Position numbers and translations under genes: made by a program. From NCBI RefSeq assembly GCF_000025965.1, contig NC_006513.1, positions 3,837,400 through 3,901,399 on the forward strand: DNA of 64,000 nucleotides. The letters are read 5' to 3'. Of the stretch, positions 9,240-17,563 are shown piece by piece. Each line of letters opens with the position of its first letter. The first letter of the stretch is position 1. Below the pieces are notes generated by a model that worked only from the letters and a program-made list of their open reading frames with translations, did no database searches and was not told the DNA's origin. The DNA is from Aromatoleum aromaticum EbN1. Its GTDB lineage: Bacteria; Pseudomonadota; Gammaproteobacteria; Burkholderiales; Rhodocyclaceae.

Positions 9240-10490
9240 ATGCCGCTCGGCTTCTACATCATCATGGCAGCGCAGTTTTTTTCCGCGCTGGCCGACAATG
9301 CCTTGCTGATCGTTGCAATCGCGCTTCTCCGTGAAATGGCAGCCCCGGAACAATTCGAGCCGCTGCTGAAACTGTTCTTCACGGTTTCCTATGTCGCCCT
9401 CGCCGCGTTCGTCGGCGCCTTCGCGGACTCGATGCCGAAGTGGCGCGTGATGCTGATCAGCAACACGATCAAGATCGGCGGCTGCCTGATGCTGTTCCTG
9501 GGTGCGCATCCGCTGCTCGCGTACGCGGTGATCGGTCTCGGCGCGGCGGCCTACTCACCGGCAAAGTACGGCATCCTCACCGAATATCTCCCGCACCGGC
9601 TGCTGGTCGTGGCCAACGGCTGGATCGAAGGCCTGACTGTCGGCGCGATCATCCTCGGTACCGTGCTCGGCGGCCTCCTCATTCGCCCCGATACATCAGT
9701 GTGGCTCGCGAGCCTGGATCTGCCGCTGGTCGACGGCACGATCGGCGGCACGATCGCCGTGATCAGCCTGTTCTACGTGGCAGGCGGAATCTTCAATTTC
9801 TACATTCCCGATACCGGCGTCGACCACAAGCCGCTCAAAAACAACCCGATCTACCTGATCCACGATTTCAACCATTGCCTGAAGCTCCTGTGGCGCGACA
9901 AGCTCGGCCAGATCTCGCTCGCGGTCACGACGCTGTTCTGGGGCGCCGGGGCGACGCTCCAGTTCATCGTCATCAAGTGGGCCGAACACAACCTGGGATT
10001 CAATCTCTCGCAGGCCTCGATGCTGCAGGGCGTGGTCGCGATCGGTGTGGCGCTGGGGGCGGTGATGGCGGCGAAGATGATCAGCCTGCGTCGTTCCGTC
10101 CACGTGATTCCGTTGGGAATCGCGATGGGACTCGTGGTGATGGTGATGGTCGGTGTCACTCACGCGACGCTCGCGATGCTGCTGATGGTGCTTGTCGGCG
10201 CCCTCGCCGGATTTTTCGTCGTGCCGATGAATGCGCTGCTGCAGCACCGCGGCCATATCCTGATGGGCGCCGGGCATTCGATCGCGGTGCAGAACTTCAA
10301 CGAGAACCTGTCGATCCTGGTGATGACCGGCCTTTACGCGCTGCTGATCATGTCGGGCCTGTCGATCCACATCGTCATCGTGATGTTCGGGCTGTTCGTC
10401 GCGGGAATGATGCTGATGGTCAAGTGGCACCACGAACGGAACCAGCGCGAATTCGATTCGGTCGCGCTGCTCGACGAACACAAGCACTGA
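9240..10490 (+). CDS. lplT: Lysophospholipid transporter LplT (MFS)
   Basis: The 416-residue protein is a twelve-helix major facilitator with LplT hallmarks: the N-terminal GFYIIMAAQFFSALADNALL, the loop GAAAYSPAKYGILTEYLP and the C-terminal GAGHSIAVQNFNENLSIL. In the family it flips lysophosphatidylethanolamine and related lysolipids across the inner membrane for reacylation. No clear Shine-Dalgarno sequence precedes the ATG. It stands alone, divergent from the LysR gene. In enterobacteria lplT pairs with aas, and no acyltransferase gene follows here. Confidence 0.9.
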   Translation: MPLGFYIIMAAQFFSALADNALLIVAIALLREMAAPEQFEPLLKLFFTVSYVALAAFVGAFADSMPKWRVMLISNTIKIGGCLMLFLGAHPLLAYAVIGLGAAAYSPAKYGILTEYLPHRLLVVANGWIEGLTVGAIILGTVLGGLLIRPDTSVWLASLDLPLVDGTIGGTIAVISLFYVAGGIFNFYIPDTGVDHKPLKNNPIYLIHDFNHCLKLLWRDKLGQISLAVTTLFWGAGATLQFIVIKWAEHNLGFNLSQASMLQGVVAIGVALGAVMAAKMISLRRSVHVIPLGIAMGLVVMVMVGVTHATLAMLLMVLVGALAGFFVVPMNALLQHRGHILMGAGHSIAVQNFNENLSILVMTGLYALLIMSGLSIHIVIVMFGLFVAGMMLMVKWHHERNQREFDSVALLDEHKH

Positions 10491-10515
10491 GCAAGGCTGT
10501 CGCGCCCGGCTTTCG

Positions 10516-11337
10516 TCACGCCGGCGTCGCTCTTTCCATCAGTTCCCGGGCAAAGCACAGGTCTTCCCAGACTTTCGCCTTGTCCCGCTGATTGCGCAGC
10601 AGGTAGGCCGGGTGGTAGGTCACGACCACCGGCATCCCGCGGCACCTGAAAACCTGTCCGCGCGCGGCCCCGATCGCCACGTCGACCCCGAGCAGCGCGC
10701 GCGCTGCCGGACGGCCCAGCGCAACCAGCAGACGCGGCTGCAGCAGTGCGATCTGCCGGGCGAGATAGGGTGCGCAGGCCTCGATCTCGTCATTTCCCGG
10801 TGTGCGGTTGTGCGGCGGCCGGCACTTGACTGCATTCGCGATATATACCCCTTCGCCCCGTTTCAGCCCGATCGCCGCCAGCATCGCGTCGAGGAGCTTG
10901 CCGGCAGCGCCGACGAACGGTTCGCCGCGCTGGTCTTCTTCCGCCCCGGGCCCCTCGCCGACGAACATCCACGAGGCCTGGCGATCGCCGACCCCCGGCA
11001 CTGCCTGGCGACGCCGCTCGCACAGGCGGCAGGCCGTGCACGCCCGGATGTCGGCGTCGAGCGCTTCCCAGTCCAAGGTTTCGATCCGCCGGGCGCGCTC
11101 GTCCGGCGAGTCAACCGCAGGGGCGGCCGCAACGGGGTCCGGGTGCGGTCGATGCGAAGCCTGCGGTTCTCGTGCGGAGAAGACGACGCCGGATTCCCTC
11201 GCGGGCGGGCCCGCGGCAGCCGGTTCTTCCGCCACTGCCTCCGGCTCGTCCGCCTGCAGCGCCTGCGACCTTCCGCGCAACCGCCACAGCGGTGCAAGGC
11301 CCATTTCGCGCAGTACCGCATCCCGACGCTGGTTCAT
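10516..11337 (-). CDS. Uracil-DNA glycosylase, family 4 (iron-sulfur)
   Basis: The 273-residue protein has a low-complexity Ala/Pro/Glu-rich N-terminal region (about 1-85) and a family 4 uracil-DNA glycosylase domain. The domain shows motif GEGPGAEEDQRGEPFVG, the HPAYLL motif near the C-terminus, and cysteine pairs for a 4Fe-4S cluster: CTACRLC and Cys-x15-Cys in KCRPPHNRTPGNDEIEAC. It removes uracil from DNA in base excision repair. ATG at 11337 overlaps the stop of rimI (CTATGA). It is the third gene of the tsaB-rimI-udg operon. Open frame further upstream is a shadow of rimI. Confidence 0.92.
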   Translation of the reverse strand: MNQRRDAVLREMGLAPLWRLRGRSQALQADEPEAVAEEPAAAGPPARESGVVFSAREPQASHRPHPDPVAAAPAVDSPDERARRIETLDWEALDADIRACTACRLCERRRQAVPGVGDRQASWMFVGEGPGAEEDQRGEPFVGAAGKLLDAMLAAIGLKRGEGVYIANAVKCRPPHNRTPGNDEIEACAPYLARQIALLQPRLLVALGRPAARALLGVDVAIGAARGQVFRCRGMPVVVTYHPAYLLRNQRDKAKVWEDLCFARELMERATPA

Positions 11338-11789
11338 AGTTCGAGCCGCATCACGATCGCGTCCTCGCGACCGCCCTCGCGCAGCGCGTAGTAGCCCTTG
11401 CGCCGTCCGATCGGCTGAAAGCCGTGCGATCGATACAGCGCGAGCGCCGCGGAATTCGAGGGACGCACTTCGAGAAAGAACTGCGACGCACCACATCGCC
11501 GCGCTTCGGCAAAAAGATGTCGCAGGAGCGCTGTGCCGAGCCTCGCGCCCTGGAATTCGCGCGCCACGCTGATGTTGAGCAGATGCGCTTCGTCCAGCAC
11601 CACCAACATGACAGCATACGCAACCGGAGATCCGCCGACGCGCATCACCCATGCGCCGTGGCCGGCCGCCAGCGAATCTGCGAAGTTTCCCCGGGACCAC
11701 GGGAAAGCATGCAGTGCGGCTTCGTGGTCGACGACCCAGTCGAGGTCGCGATCGGTCATCGGGGAGAAATCGGATACTGCGGCGTTCAA
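11334..11789 (-). CDS. rimI: Ribosomal protein S18 alanine N-acetyltransferase
   Basis: The 151-residue GNAT acetyltransferase has the acetyl-CoA loop near VAREFQGARLGTALLRHL and the RimI-like C-terminal half (FFLEVRPSNSAALALYRSHGFQPIGRRKGYY). RimI acetylates the N-terminal Ala of S18 in Escherichia coli. It overlaps tsaB by four bases and the uracil-DNA glycosylase by four bases, so the three are translationally coupled. The tsaB-rimI pairing is common in proteobacteria and supports the assignment. Confidence 0.92.
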   Translation of the reverse strand: MNAAVSDFSPMTDRDLDWVVDHEAALHAFPWSRGNFADSLAAGHGAWVMRVGGSPVAYAVMLVVLDEAHLLNISVAREFQGARLGTALLRHLFAEARRCGASQFFLEVRPSNSAALALYRSHGFQPIGRRKGYYALREGGREDAIVMRLEL

Positions 11790-12478
11790 GCGCGCCCTCC
11801 CCGTGCGAGACGTTCCGCCGTCGTCAGCGCTACCTTGTCGCGCACATACAGGGGGACGGCGTATTCGGGCGCCAGCAGCCGCCCTTCGCGGACCTCGCCA
11901 GCCGCCAGCCGGGCAATATCCGCAGCGCGGGGAACGGCCGTCGGATTGCGGCCCGACAAGCGGGCAGTGACAGACGCCGGGATGCCGGCTTCATGAACGC
12001 GGAACGCCGAGCCGACACCAAACCACCGTTCGCCGGCAGGCAAAGCCAGATGTTGCGGCGGCGAGCAGGCGGGAACCTGCACCTCGATTGCCTGTTCCCC
12101 GTCCACGCGGTATGCCGCCGAATACACTTCCCCCATGCGGGCATCGGTCGCGACGAAAACCGTGCTCCCTTCGCCCTGCAACGCCAGCGCCGCGAGGCTG
12201 CATATCGGCACCACCCCGATCCCGGCTCCCATCCCGAGACCCTGCGCAACCCCACACGCCAGCCTCAGCCCGGTGAAGGCACCGGGTCCCGCGCCGAATG
12301 CGATCGCATCGAGCGTGGCGATCGGTAATCCGGCGTTCCCGAGCAGCGCCCGAAGCGTCGGCAGCAGATACTCTGAATGATTGGCATGCCCTTCGAGGCG
12401 ATGTTCGACGATGTCGTCGTCGACCAGCAGGGCGACGCTCGCGCGTTCACACGAGGTCTCGATGGCGAGGATTTTCAT
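11786..12478 (-). CDS. tsaB: tRNA threonylcarbamoyladenosine protein TsaB
   Basis: The 230-residue ASKHA-fold protein begins MKILAIETSCERASVAL and carries the TsaB/TsaD signature HSEYLLPTLRALL and GPGAFTGLRLACGVAQGL. TsaB is the non-catalytic partner of TsaD in synthesis of t6A37 in tRNAs that read ANN codons. The length matches the family. It is first in an overlapping operon with rimI and a uracil-DNA glycosylase. Confidence 0.95.
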   Translation of the reverse strand: MKILAIETSCERASVALLVDDDIVEHRLEGHANHSEYLLPTLRALLGNAGLPIATLDAIAFGAGPGAFTGLRLACGVAQGLGMGAGIGVVPICSLAALALQGEGSTVFVATDARMGEVYSAAYRVDGEQAIEVQVPACSPPQHLALPAGERWFGVGSAFRVHEAGIPASVTARLSGRNPTAVPRAADIARLAAGEVREGRLLAPEYAVPLYVRDKVALTTAERLARGGRA

Positions 12479-12591
12479 AGGCCGGCATTTTACCGGCAGC
12501 AGCGCCCGACAAGTGAAATGCGCGTGGAACGGAAACGGTGCTTCGATCAGCCGGCGCCGCGCACCCGCGGAAAAACAGCGCCGGGAAGTGT

Positions 12592-12960
12592 CTAGCGGGC
12601 AGCGGCTCTTCGGCTCTCATAGACGCCACGCATCGCCTCGCGCAACTCCCGGTTCAACGCCTCGCGTTCATCCTGGGACATGCGTGGCCGCTTGTGCTCG
12701 GTGACGGGAAGGTCTGCGCCGCTGATCAGTGCGCGCCTGAGTTCGGCGTGGCGCAGGTCCTCCGGGCTTTGCAGAGTCGCCAGCGGCTGCTGCGCGAGTA
12801 CTCCCGGCACCGTTTGCGCGAACACCGGCTCCCCCACTCCGAATGTCATGGCCATGGCGAGGATCGACAGTGCCTGTCCACGCCCCGTTTGCATCCGGAC
12901 CGAAGCACCCGCTTCGCCGCCCGACGTCGCGGGATCTGATGCCAACCTCGGATGTGTCAT
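12592..12960 (-). CDS. Small exported or membrane-anchored hypothetical protein
   Basis: No family is recognised. The 122-residue frame (ATG 12960, GGAG nine bases upstream) contains one hydrophobic stretch (LSILAMAMTFGVGEPVFA, about residues 31-48) and a charged, helical C-terminal half (RMSQDEREALNRELREAMRGVYE). If translation starts at the ATG at 12894, the hydrophobic stretch becomes a conventional signal peptide with a VFA-Q cleavage site. Short exported proteins with such Glu/Arg-rich tails are common near housekeeping genes in this group. It stands alone between tsaB and the divergent ompR. Confidence 0.55.
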   Translation of the reverse strand: MTHPRLASDPATSGGEAGASVRMQTGRGQALSILAMAMTFGVGEPVFAQTVPGVLAQQPLATLQSPEDLRHAELRRALISGADLPVTEHKRPRMSQDEREALNRELREAMRGVYESRRAAAR

Positions 12961-13165
12961 GATGATGATCTCCAGCCTCTTCACGGGGCGACTTTTGCAT
13001 ACCCGAAAAATACTAGGAATTACCCGTGCCGTGGGAGATGTCCGTGCGCGTTTCGGACCATGCTGTAACGGGGTGTTGCCTATTCCACACCGCCTTACGA
13101 AGCGTTACTCCGGTACCCGGCCTGGGCCGCCGAAGCGCTAGCATGCCAAATGTTCAAAGGATAGG

Positions 13166-13912
13166 ATGCGACTTATGAACGCTAAAATCCGATATAGAGT
13201 GTTACTCGTCGACGACGACGCGCGGTTGCGGGATTTGTTGTCGAGATATCTGCAGGAGCAGGGTTTCACGGTCAAGGCGGTGGTCGACGCACCGTCGATG
13301 GACCGGGCGCTGCATCGCGAGCATTTCGACCTGATGGTGCTCGACCTGATGCTTCCCGGCGAGGACGGTCTGACGATCTGCCGGCGCCTGCGCGCCGATG
13401 AAAACGCCATGCCGATCATCATGCTCACGGCAAAGGGAGACGATGTCGATCGCATCATCGGGCTCGAAATGGGTGCCGACGACTACCTTGCCAAGCCGTT
13501 CAACCCGCGCGAACTGGTGGCCCGTATCCACGCGGTGATGCGCCGCCAGCCTCCGAGCCTGCCCGGTGCCCCGACGAGCGAGGATGAAATCGTCAGCTTC
13601 GGGCGCGTGCGCGTCAATCTCGGTGTGCGTTCGCTGACGCGTGACGAGGACGAGATTGCACTCACCACGGGCGAATTCTCGCTGCTGAAGGTGCTCCTCC
13701 AGCATCCCCGGCAACCCCTGTCGCGCGACAAGCTGATGGAACTCGCGCGCGGGCGGGAGTACGGCGTTTTCGATCGGGCGATCGACGTGCAGGTGAGCCG
13801 GCTGCGCAAGCTCGTCGAGGACGATCCGGCGAAACCCCGTTACATCCAGACTGTCTGGGGTTTCGGCTATGTATTCGTTCCCGATGATACAAAAGCTGCA
13901 AGCGAGAGCTGA
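13166..13912 (+). CDS. ompR: OmpR-family response regulator
   Basis: The 248-residue regulator has a receiver domain (acidic VDDD at 16-18, phospho-acceptor Asp60 in LMVLDLMLPGEDG, Lys of LAKPFNP) and a C-terminal winged helix (LTTGEFSLLKVLLQHP through YIQTVWGFGYVFVPD). The similarity to OmpR is strong along the length. ATG at 13166 has AAAGGA upstream; an ATG at 13175 is an alternative. It overlaps the EnvZ-type kinase gene by 44 bases, so the pair is co-expressed. The target genes cannot be read here; no porin gene is adjacent. Confidence 0.93.
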   Translation: MRLMNAKIRYRVLLVDDDARLRDLLSRYLQEQGFTVKAVVDAPSMDRALHREHFDLMVLDLMLPGEDGLTICRRLRADENAMPIIMLTAKGDDVDRIIGLEMGADDYLAKPFNPRELVARIHAVMRRQPPSLPGAPTSEDEIVSFGRVRVNLGVRSLTRDEDEIALTTGEFSLLKVLLQHPRQPLSRDKLMELARGREYGVFDRAIDVQVSRLRKLVEDDPAKPRYIQTVWGFGYVFVPDDTKAASES

Positions 13913-15338
13913 CCATCCTCCGCGTCCCGCCGGGTGGACCGGCATCCGTGAGACCCTCAGCGAGGCGGTGAACGATCTTCCGCCGCGCACGCTGCTGTGG
14001 CAGACTTTTCTGCTCATTGCCCTCCTGCTGACGCTCGCGCTGGTGGCCTGGTCGCAGATTTTTCGCCATTTCGAGGACCCGGTGCGCGCACGCGATCTTG
14101 CGCAGATGGCGACGAGCGTCGTGAACCTGACGCGCACCGCGCTGATCAACGCCGACGTCGAGCGCCGCACCGAATTGCTCATCGACCTGGCAGCGCTCGA
14201 GGGGATCCGGATTTACCCGGCCGAACCTTCCGACGAACTCCTTCCGCTGCCGGACAGTCGCGCCATGCGTCTGCTGACCGAAGAGATTCGCCGTCAGCTC
14301 GGCGCTCACACGCGCTTTGCCTCGCGCTGGAAAACGCTCGACGGTTTCTGGATCAGCTTCAGGCTCCACCCGGAAGACAAGGAAGATTTCTGGGTCATGC
14401 TGCCGTCCGAGCGGCTGCAACAGACCGAGGCGATCGAATGGCTGACGTGGGGAGGCGGTGCGCTCCTCGTCGCGCTGCTCGGCGCCTACCTGATCGTTTC
14501 CCGGATCAGCGTGCCGCTGCGCAATCTCGCCCGCTCGGCGCGCGTCGTCGGCAGCGGTCGCACGCCGCCACACCTGCCCGAAACAGGCCCCCAAGAGATT
14601 GCCGCAGTGGCGAAAGCCTTCAACCAGATGGCAGGGGATCTCGCCCGCACGGACGCGGATCGCGCCCTGATTCTCGCCGGCGTCTCCCACGATCTGCGTA
14701 CGCCGCTGGCGCGCCTGCGGCTTGGCGTCGAAATGTCGGGGGCACCGGAAACCGAAGTCGCCGCGATGGTGGCCGACGTCGAGGAGATGGACCGGATCAT
14801 CGGCCAGTTCCTGGATTTCGGGCGCGGAGAACCGCAGGAGCCGATGGAGGCGCTCGACCTGGCGGGCCTCGTGCGGGACCTCGTGGAACCTTATCGGCTG
14901 CGCGGTATCGATATCCGCACGGACTTGCCCGGGAAACTGGTCCTGCCCGCGCGAAGCCTGTCGCTGCGACGAGGGCTCGCCAACCTCATCGATAACGCCA
15001 TCCGCTATGCGGGCGAGAACCATCCCATAGATATCAAAGTGAATAGCGCCGAAGGCGAGGCGACGATCGAAGTCGCAGACCGCGGGCCAGGCATTCCGGA
15101 GAGCGAAATCGAGAGGATGCGCCACCCCTTCACGCGCCTCGAGAACGCGCGCTCGAACACCAAGGGGGCCGGTCTCGGCCTCGCGATCGTCGAACGCATC
15201 ATCCGCTCGCACAACGGGCGACTGGACCTGGGCCGCCGGCTCGGAGGCGGATTGCTTGCAATCCTGCATCTTCCGCTGGAAAAGCGCCGTCTCGGCACGA
15301 GAATGCGCGGGCCGGAGCAGGATGACGCGACCGCATGA
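13869..15338 (+). CDS. envZ: EnvZ-type membrane sensor histidine kinase
   Basis: The 489-residue protein has two transmembrane helices (about 43-62 and 194-211) flanking a periplasmic domain of some 130 residues. A HAMP linker follows, then HisKA with His274 in GVSHDLRTPLARLR and a HATPase domain (NLIDNAIRYA, DRGPGIPESE, GAGLGLAIVERI). The layout and the EnvZ-like H-box match osmosensing EnvZ. It overlaps ompR by 44 bases; an ATG at 13884 would shorten the overlap. A weakly conserved tail (residues about 470-489) extends past the ATPase fold. Confidence 0.92.
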   Translation: MYSFPMIQKLQARADHPPRPAGWTGIRETLSEAVNDLPPRTLLWQTFLLIALLLTLALVAWSQIFRHFEDPVRARDLAQMATSVVNLTRTALINADVERRTELLIDLAALEGIRIYPAEPSDELLPLPDSRAMRLLTEEIRRQLGAHTRFASRWKTLDGFWISFRLHPEDKEDFWVMLPSERLQQTEAIEWLTWGGGALLVALLGAYLIVSRISVPLRNLARSARVVGSGRTPPHLPETGPQEIAAVAKAFNQMAGDLARTDADRALILAGVSHDLRTPLARLRLGVEMSGAPETEVAAMVADVEEMDRIIGQFLDFGRGEPQEPMEALDLAGLVRDLVEPYRLRGIDIRTDLPGKLVLPARSLSLRRGLANLIDNAIRYAGENHPIDIKVNSAEGEATIEVADRGPGIPESEIERMRHPFTRLENARSNTKGAGLGLAIVERIIRSHNGRLDLGRRLGGGLLAILHLPLEKRRLGTRMRGPEQDDATA

Positions 15339-15472
15339 GAGCAGGCCCGGCATCCGGTTCTTGCACCGGTACAGGCAGTCTCCGCGGCACTGCCGTCCTG
15401 TCCGGCGATGGACGTTGATCCGGCCAGGATTCCATCCCCTCAAAGCTCAGCCGGATACAACGGACAAGTCGC

Positions 15473-15478
15473 TATAAT
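15473..15478 (+). promoter_or_regulatory. Candidate -10 element (TATAAT) before yciB
   Basis: A perfect TATAAT sits only eight bases ahead of the yciB ATG, so a transcript from it would be nearly leaderless. No good -35 hexamer is visible at 16-18 bp. The same CTATAATT context recurs before amrB and mfd. Confidence 0.35.
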
Positions 15479-15486
15479 TCTGCCGC

Positions 15487-16095
15487 ATGAAAATTCTCTT
15501 CGATCTGCTCCCGGTCATCCTCTTCTTCGTCGCCTACAAGATCGCTGGCGGAAACCAGGCTTTCGCGCACGAGCTCGCGTCGCGCTGGCTCGGCGACGGC
15601 ATTGCCGTCACGCAGGCGCCGATCCTGCTGGCAACCGCGGTGGCGATCCTGGCTACGATTGCCCAGATCGGCTGGGTATGGATGCGGCACCGCAAGGTGG
15701 ACACGATGCTGTGGATCAGCCTTGCCATAATCGCGGTGTTCGGGGGCGCGACGCTGTTTTTCCACAACCCGACGTTCATCAAGTGGAAGCCGACCGCACT
15801 GTACTGGCTGTTCGGCGGCACCTTGACCGTATCGGCCGTGATATTCCGCCGCAACCTGATCCGGAAGATGCTCGAAGCCCAGATTCGGCTGCCGGAGCCC
15901 GTCTGGAAACGCCTCAACCTTGCATGGGCCGGGTTTTTCATCCTCATGGGTTTTCTCAACCTGTACGTTGCATACAATTTTTCCGAAGAGGCCTGGGTCA
16001 ATTTCAAACTTTTCGGCGGCATGGGCCTGATGCTGCTGTTCGTTCTTGGCCAGGGCTTCTATCTGTCCCGACATATCCAGGAGGAAACCACCTGA
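15487..16095 (+). CDS. yciB: Inner membrane septation protein YciB/IspZ
   Basis: The 202-residue protein has five to six hydrophobic helices and the family sequence [19 protein letters not shown] at the N-terminus, plus [14 protein letters not shown] and [14 protein letters not shown] later. YciB (intracellular septation protein A) is an inner membrane protein linked to cell division and envelope synthesis. Its stop overlaps the start of the YciI-like gene (TGATG), starting a compact run of four genes: yciB, yciI-like, bolA and a PpiC foldase. Confidence 0.95.
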   Translation: MKILFDLLPVILFFVAYKIAGGNQAFAHELASRWLGDGIAVTQAPILLATAVAILATIAQIGWVWMRHRKVDTMLWISLAIIAVFGGATLFFHNPTFIKWKPTALYWLFGGTLTVSAVIFRRNLIRKMLEAQIRLPEPVWKRLNLAWAGFFILMGFLNLYVAYNFSEEAWVNFKLFGGMGLMLLFVLGQGFYLSRHIQEETT

Positions 16096-16394
16096 TGCTT
16101 TACGTACTCCTCGGCGAAGATGCGCCGGGTTCGCTTGAAGCGCGCACGAGCGCCCGTCCGGCCCATCTGGCCCGCCTGGAGGGATTGCGCGATGAAGGAC
16201 GCCTGCTGATGGCAGGCCCGCTCCCGGCGATAGATTCCCCGGATCCCGGCCCGGCCGGTTTCTTCGGCAGCCTCGTCGTCGCCGAGTTCGCGTCCCAAGG
16301 CGAGGCCGAGCGCTGGCTGGCCGACGATCCCTATGTCAAACAGGGCGTGTTCGCGCGGATCACCGTGAAACCCTTCAAGAAGGTGCTGCCTTGA
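16095..16394 (+). CDS. YciI-like protein
   Basis: The 99-residue protein is a YCII-domain protein (dimeric ferredoxin-like fold) with [38 protein letters not shown] and [10 protein letters not shown], which match the family closely. A His-Asp pair is thought to be catalytic in YciI-type proteins; the physiological reaction is unknown for most. It overlaps yciB upstream and bolA downstream. The yciB-yciI-bolA-ppiC order is common in betaproteobacteria. Confidence 0.88.
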   Translation: MLYVLLGEDAPGSLEARTSARPAHLARLEGLRDEGRLLMAGPLPAIDSPDPGPAGFFGSLVVAEFASQGEAERWLADDPYVKQGVFARITVKPFKKVLP

Positions 16395-16654
16395 CCACGA
16401 TCGACCAAATCCGCGAACGCCTGGCGGTGCTCGATCCGGTATCGGTCGAGATCGACGACGACAGTGCGTTGCACGCCGGCCACGCGGGAGCCAGAAGTGG
16501 CGGCGGCCATTATCGCCTGACCATCGTCGCCGAGTGTTTCCAGGGCAAGAACACTGTCGCCCGTCACCGCCTTGTCTATGACGCGCTCGGCGACCTGATG
16601 CGCACGCGCGTGCACGCGCTCGCCGTCCGCGCCCTGACGGCCGATGAAGCATGA
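16391..16654 (+). CDS. bolA: BolA-family protein
   Basis: The 87-residue protein matches the small BolA fold, with a conserved [29 protein letters not shown] core. The histidine of RHRLVY and the one in the GGHY loop are the likely ligands for an Fe-S cluster shared with monothiol glutaredoxins. Translation starts at TTG (16391), overlapping the stop of the YciI-like gene, with AAGAAGG just upstream. An insertion of Gly/Ala/Ser residues ([12 protein letters not shown]) sits before the core. It overlaps the frame in front of the PpiC gene. Confidence 0.88.
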   Translation: MTTIDQIRERLAVLDPVSVEIDDDSALHAGHAGARSGGGHYRLTIVAECFQGKNTVARHRLVYDALGDLMRTRVHALAVRALTADEA

Positions 16655-16680
16655 ATTCAACCCACCCCGAAGGAACCTTG

Positions 16681-17463
16681 ATGAAACGTTTTCCCAGCCG
16701 CCTCGCCCTCGGTCTCACGGCCGCCCTGTTGGTCCACGCAGCGGGCGCGGCTACCCCGGTTGCGACCGTAAACGGCGCCCCGATTCCTTCGTCCCGCATG
16801 GACGTCATGATCAATGAGCAGCATGCGCAAGGCGCCCCCGACGGCGCCGAGCTGCGCGAGGCCGCTCGCGAGCAGCTCGTCCGCCTCGAAGTGCTGGCGC
16901 AGGAAGCGGCAAGGAAAGGGATCGACAAGAAGCCCGAAATCCAGGCCCAGATGGACCTAGCCCGCCAGGGCGTGCTGATCCGCGCGTACATGCAGGACTT
17001 CGTCAAGACCAATCCCGCCACCGATGCCGATCTGCGGAAGGAATACGAAAGCATCAAGGGCCAGATGGGTTCGAAGGAATACAAGCCGCGCCACATCCTC
17101 GTCGAAACTGAAGAAGAAGCGAAAGCGATCATCGGCAAGCTGCGTGCCGGCGAGAAGTTCGAGGCGCTCGCCACGGCGTCGAAGGATCCCGGCTCGAAAG
17201 ACAAGGGCGGAGAACTGGGCTGGAGCAACCCCGGGATGTTCGTCAAGCCGTTCTCGGAAGCGATGGTCAAACTCGAGAAGGGTCAATACAGCGCGACGCC
17301 GGTCAAGAGCGATTTCGGCTACCACGTGATCCAGCTCGACGACGTCCGCGACCTGAAAGCGCCTGCTTTCGAAGAGGTCAAACCGCAACTCGAACAGCGC
17401 CTGCAGCAGAAGAAAATCGAGAAGCACGTCGCCGACCTGAGGGCCAAGGCGAAAGTCGAGTAA
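16681..17463 (+). CDS. Periplasmic PpiC-type peptidyl-prolyl isomerase
   Basis: The 260-residue protein starts with a signal peptide (MKRFPSRLALGLTAALLVHAAGA). An N-terminal SurA-like chaperone region (about 30-130) follows, then one parvulin domain (about 140-230: PRHILVETEEEA, GGELGWSNPGMFVKPFSEA, TPVKSDFGYHVIQLDD). It is expected to help fold outer membrane or periplasmic proteins. ATG at 16681 is chosen over an in-frame ATG at 16651 because GAAGGAA precedes it and the signal peptide then starts at the N-terminus. The gene is followed by a strong terminator. Confidence 0.93.
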   Translation: MKRFPSRLALGLTAALLVHAAGAATPVATVNGAPIPSSRMDVMINEQHAQGAPDGAELREAAREQLVRLEVLAQEAARKGIDKKPEIQAQMDLARQGVLIRAYMQDFVKTNPATDADLRKEYESIKGQMGSKEYKPRHILVETEEEAKAIIGKLRAGEKFEALATASKDPGSKDKGGELGWSNPGMFVKPFSEAMVKLEKGQYSATPVKSDFGYHVIQLDDVRDLKAPAFEEVKPQLEQRLQQKKIEKHVADLRAKAKVE

Positions 17464-17480
17464 CTGCGATCCAGCGTGAC

Positions 17481-17520
17481 AAGGGCCGGTTTCTGCGCAG
17501 GCAGACCGGCCCTTTCGTTT
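17481..17520 (+). terminator. Rho-independent terminator after the PpiC gene
   Basis: AAGGGCCGGT at 17481-17490 pairs perfectly with ACCGGCCCTT at 17505-17514, around a 14-base loop that can itself pair (CTGC/GCAG). A TTTCGTTT tail follows. It ends the yciB operon and faces the convergent acyl-CoA dehydrogenase gene. Confidence 0.85.
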
Positions 17521-17563
17521 CAAGGCGGGCGCGGCGGGAGCCGGCGCCGCCATCAAGTCGCGT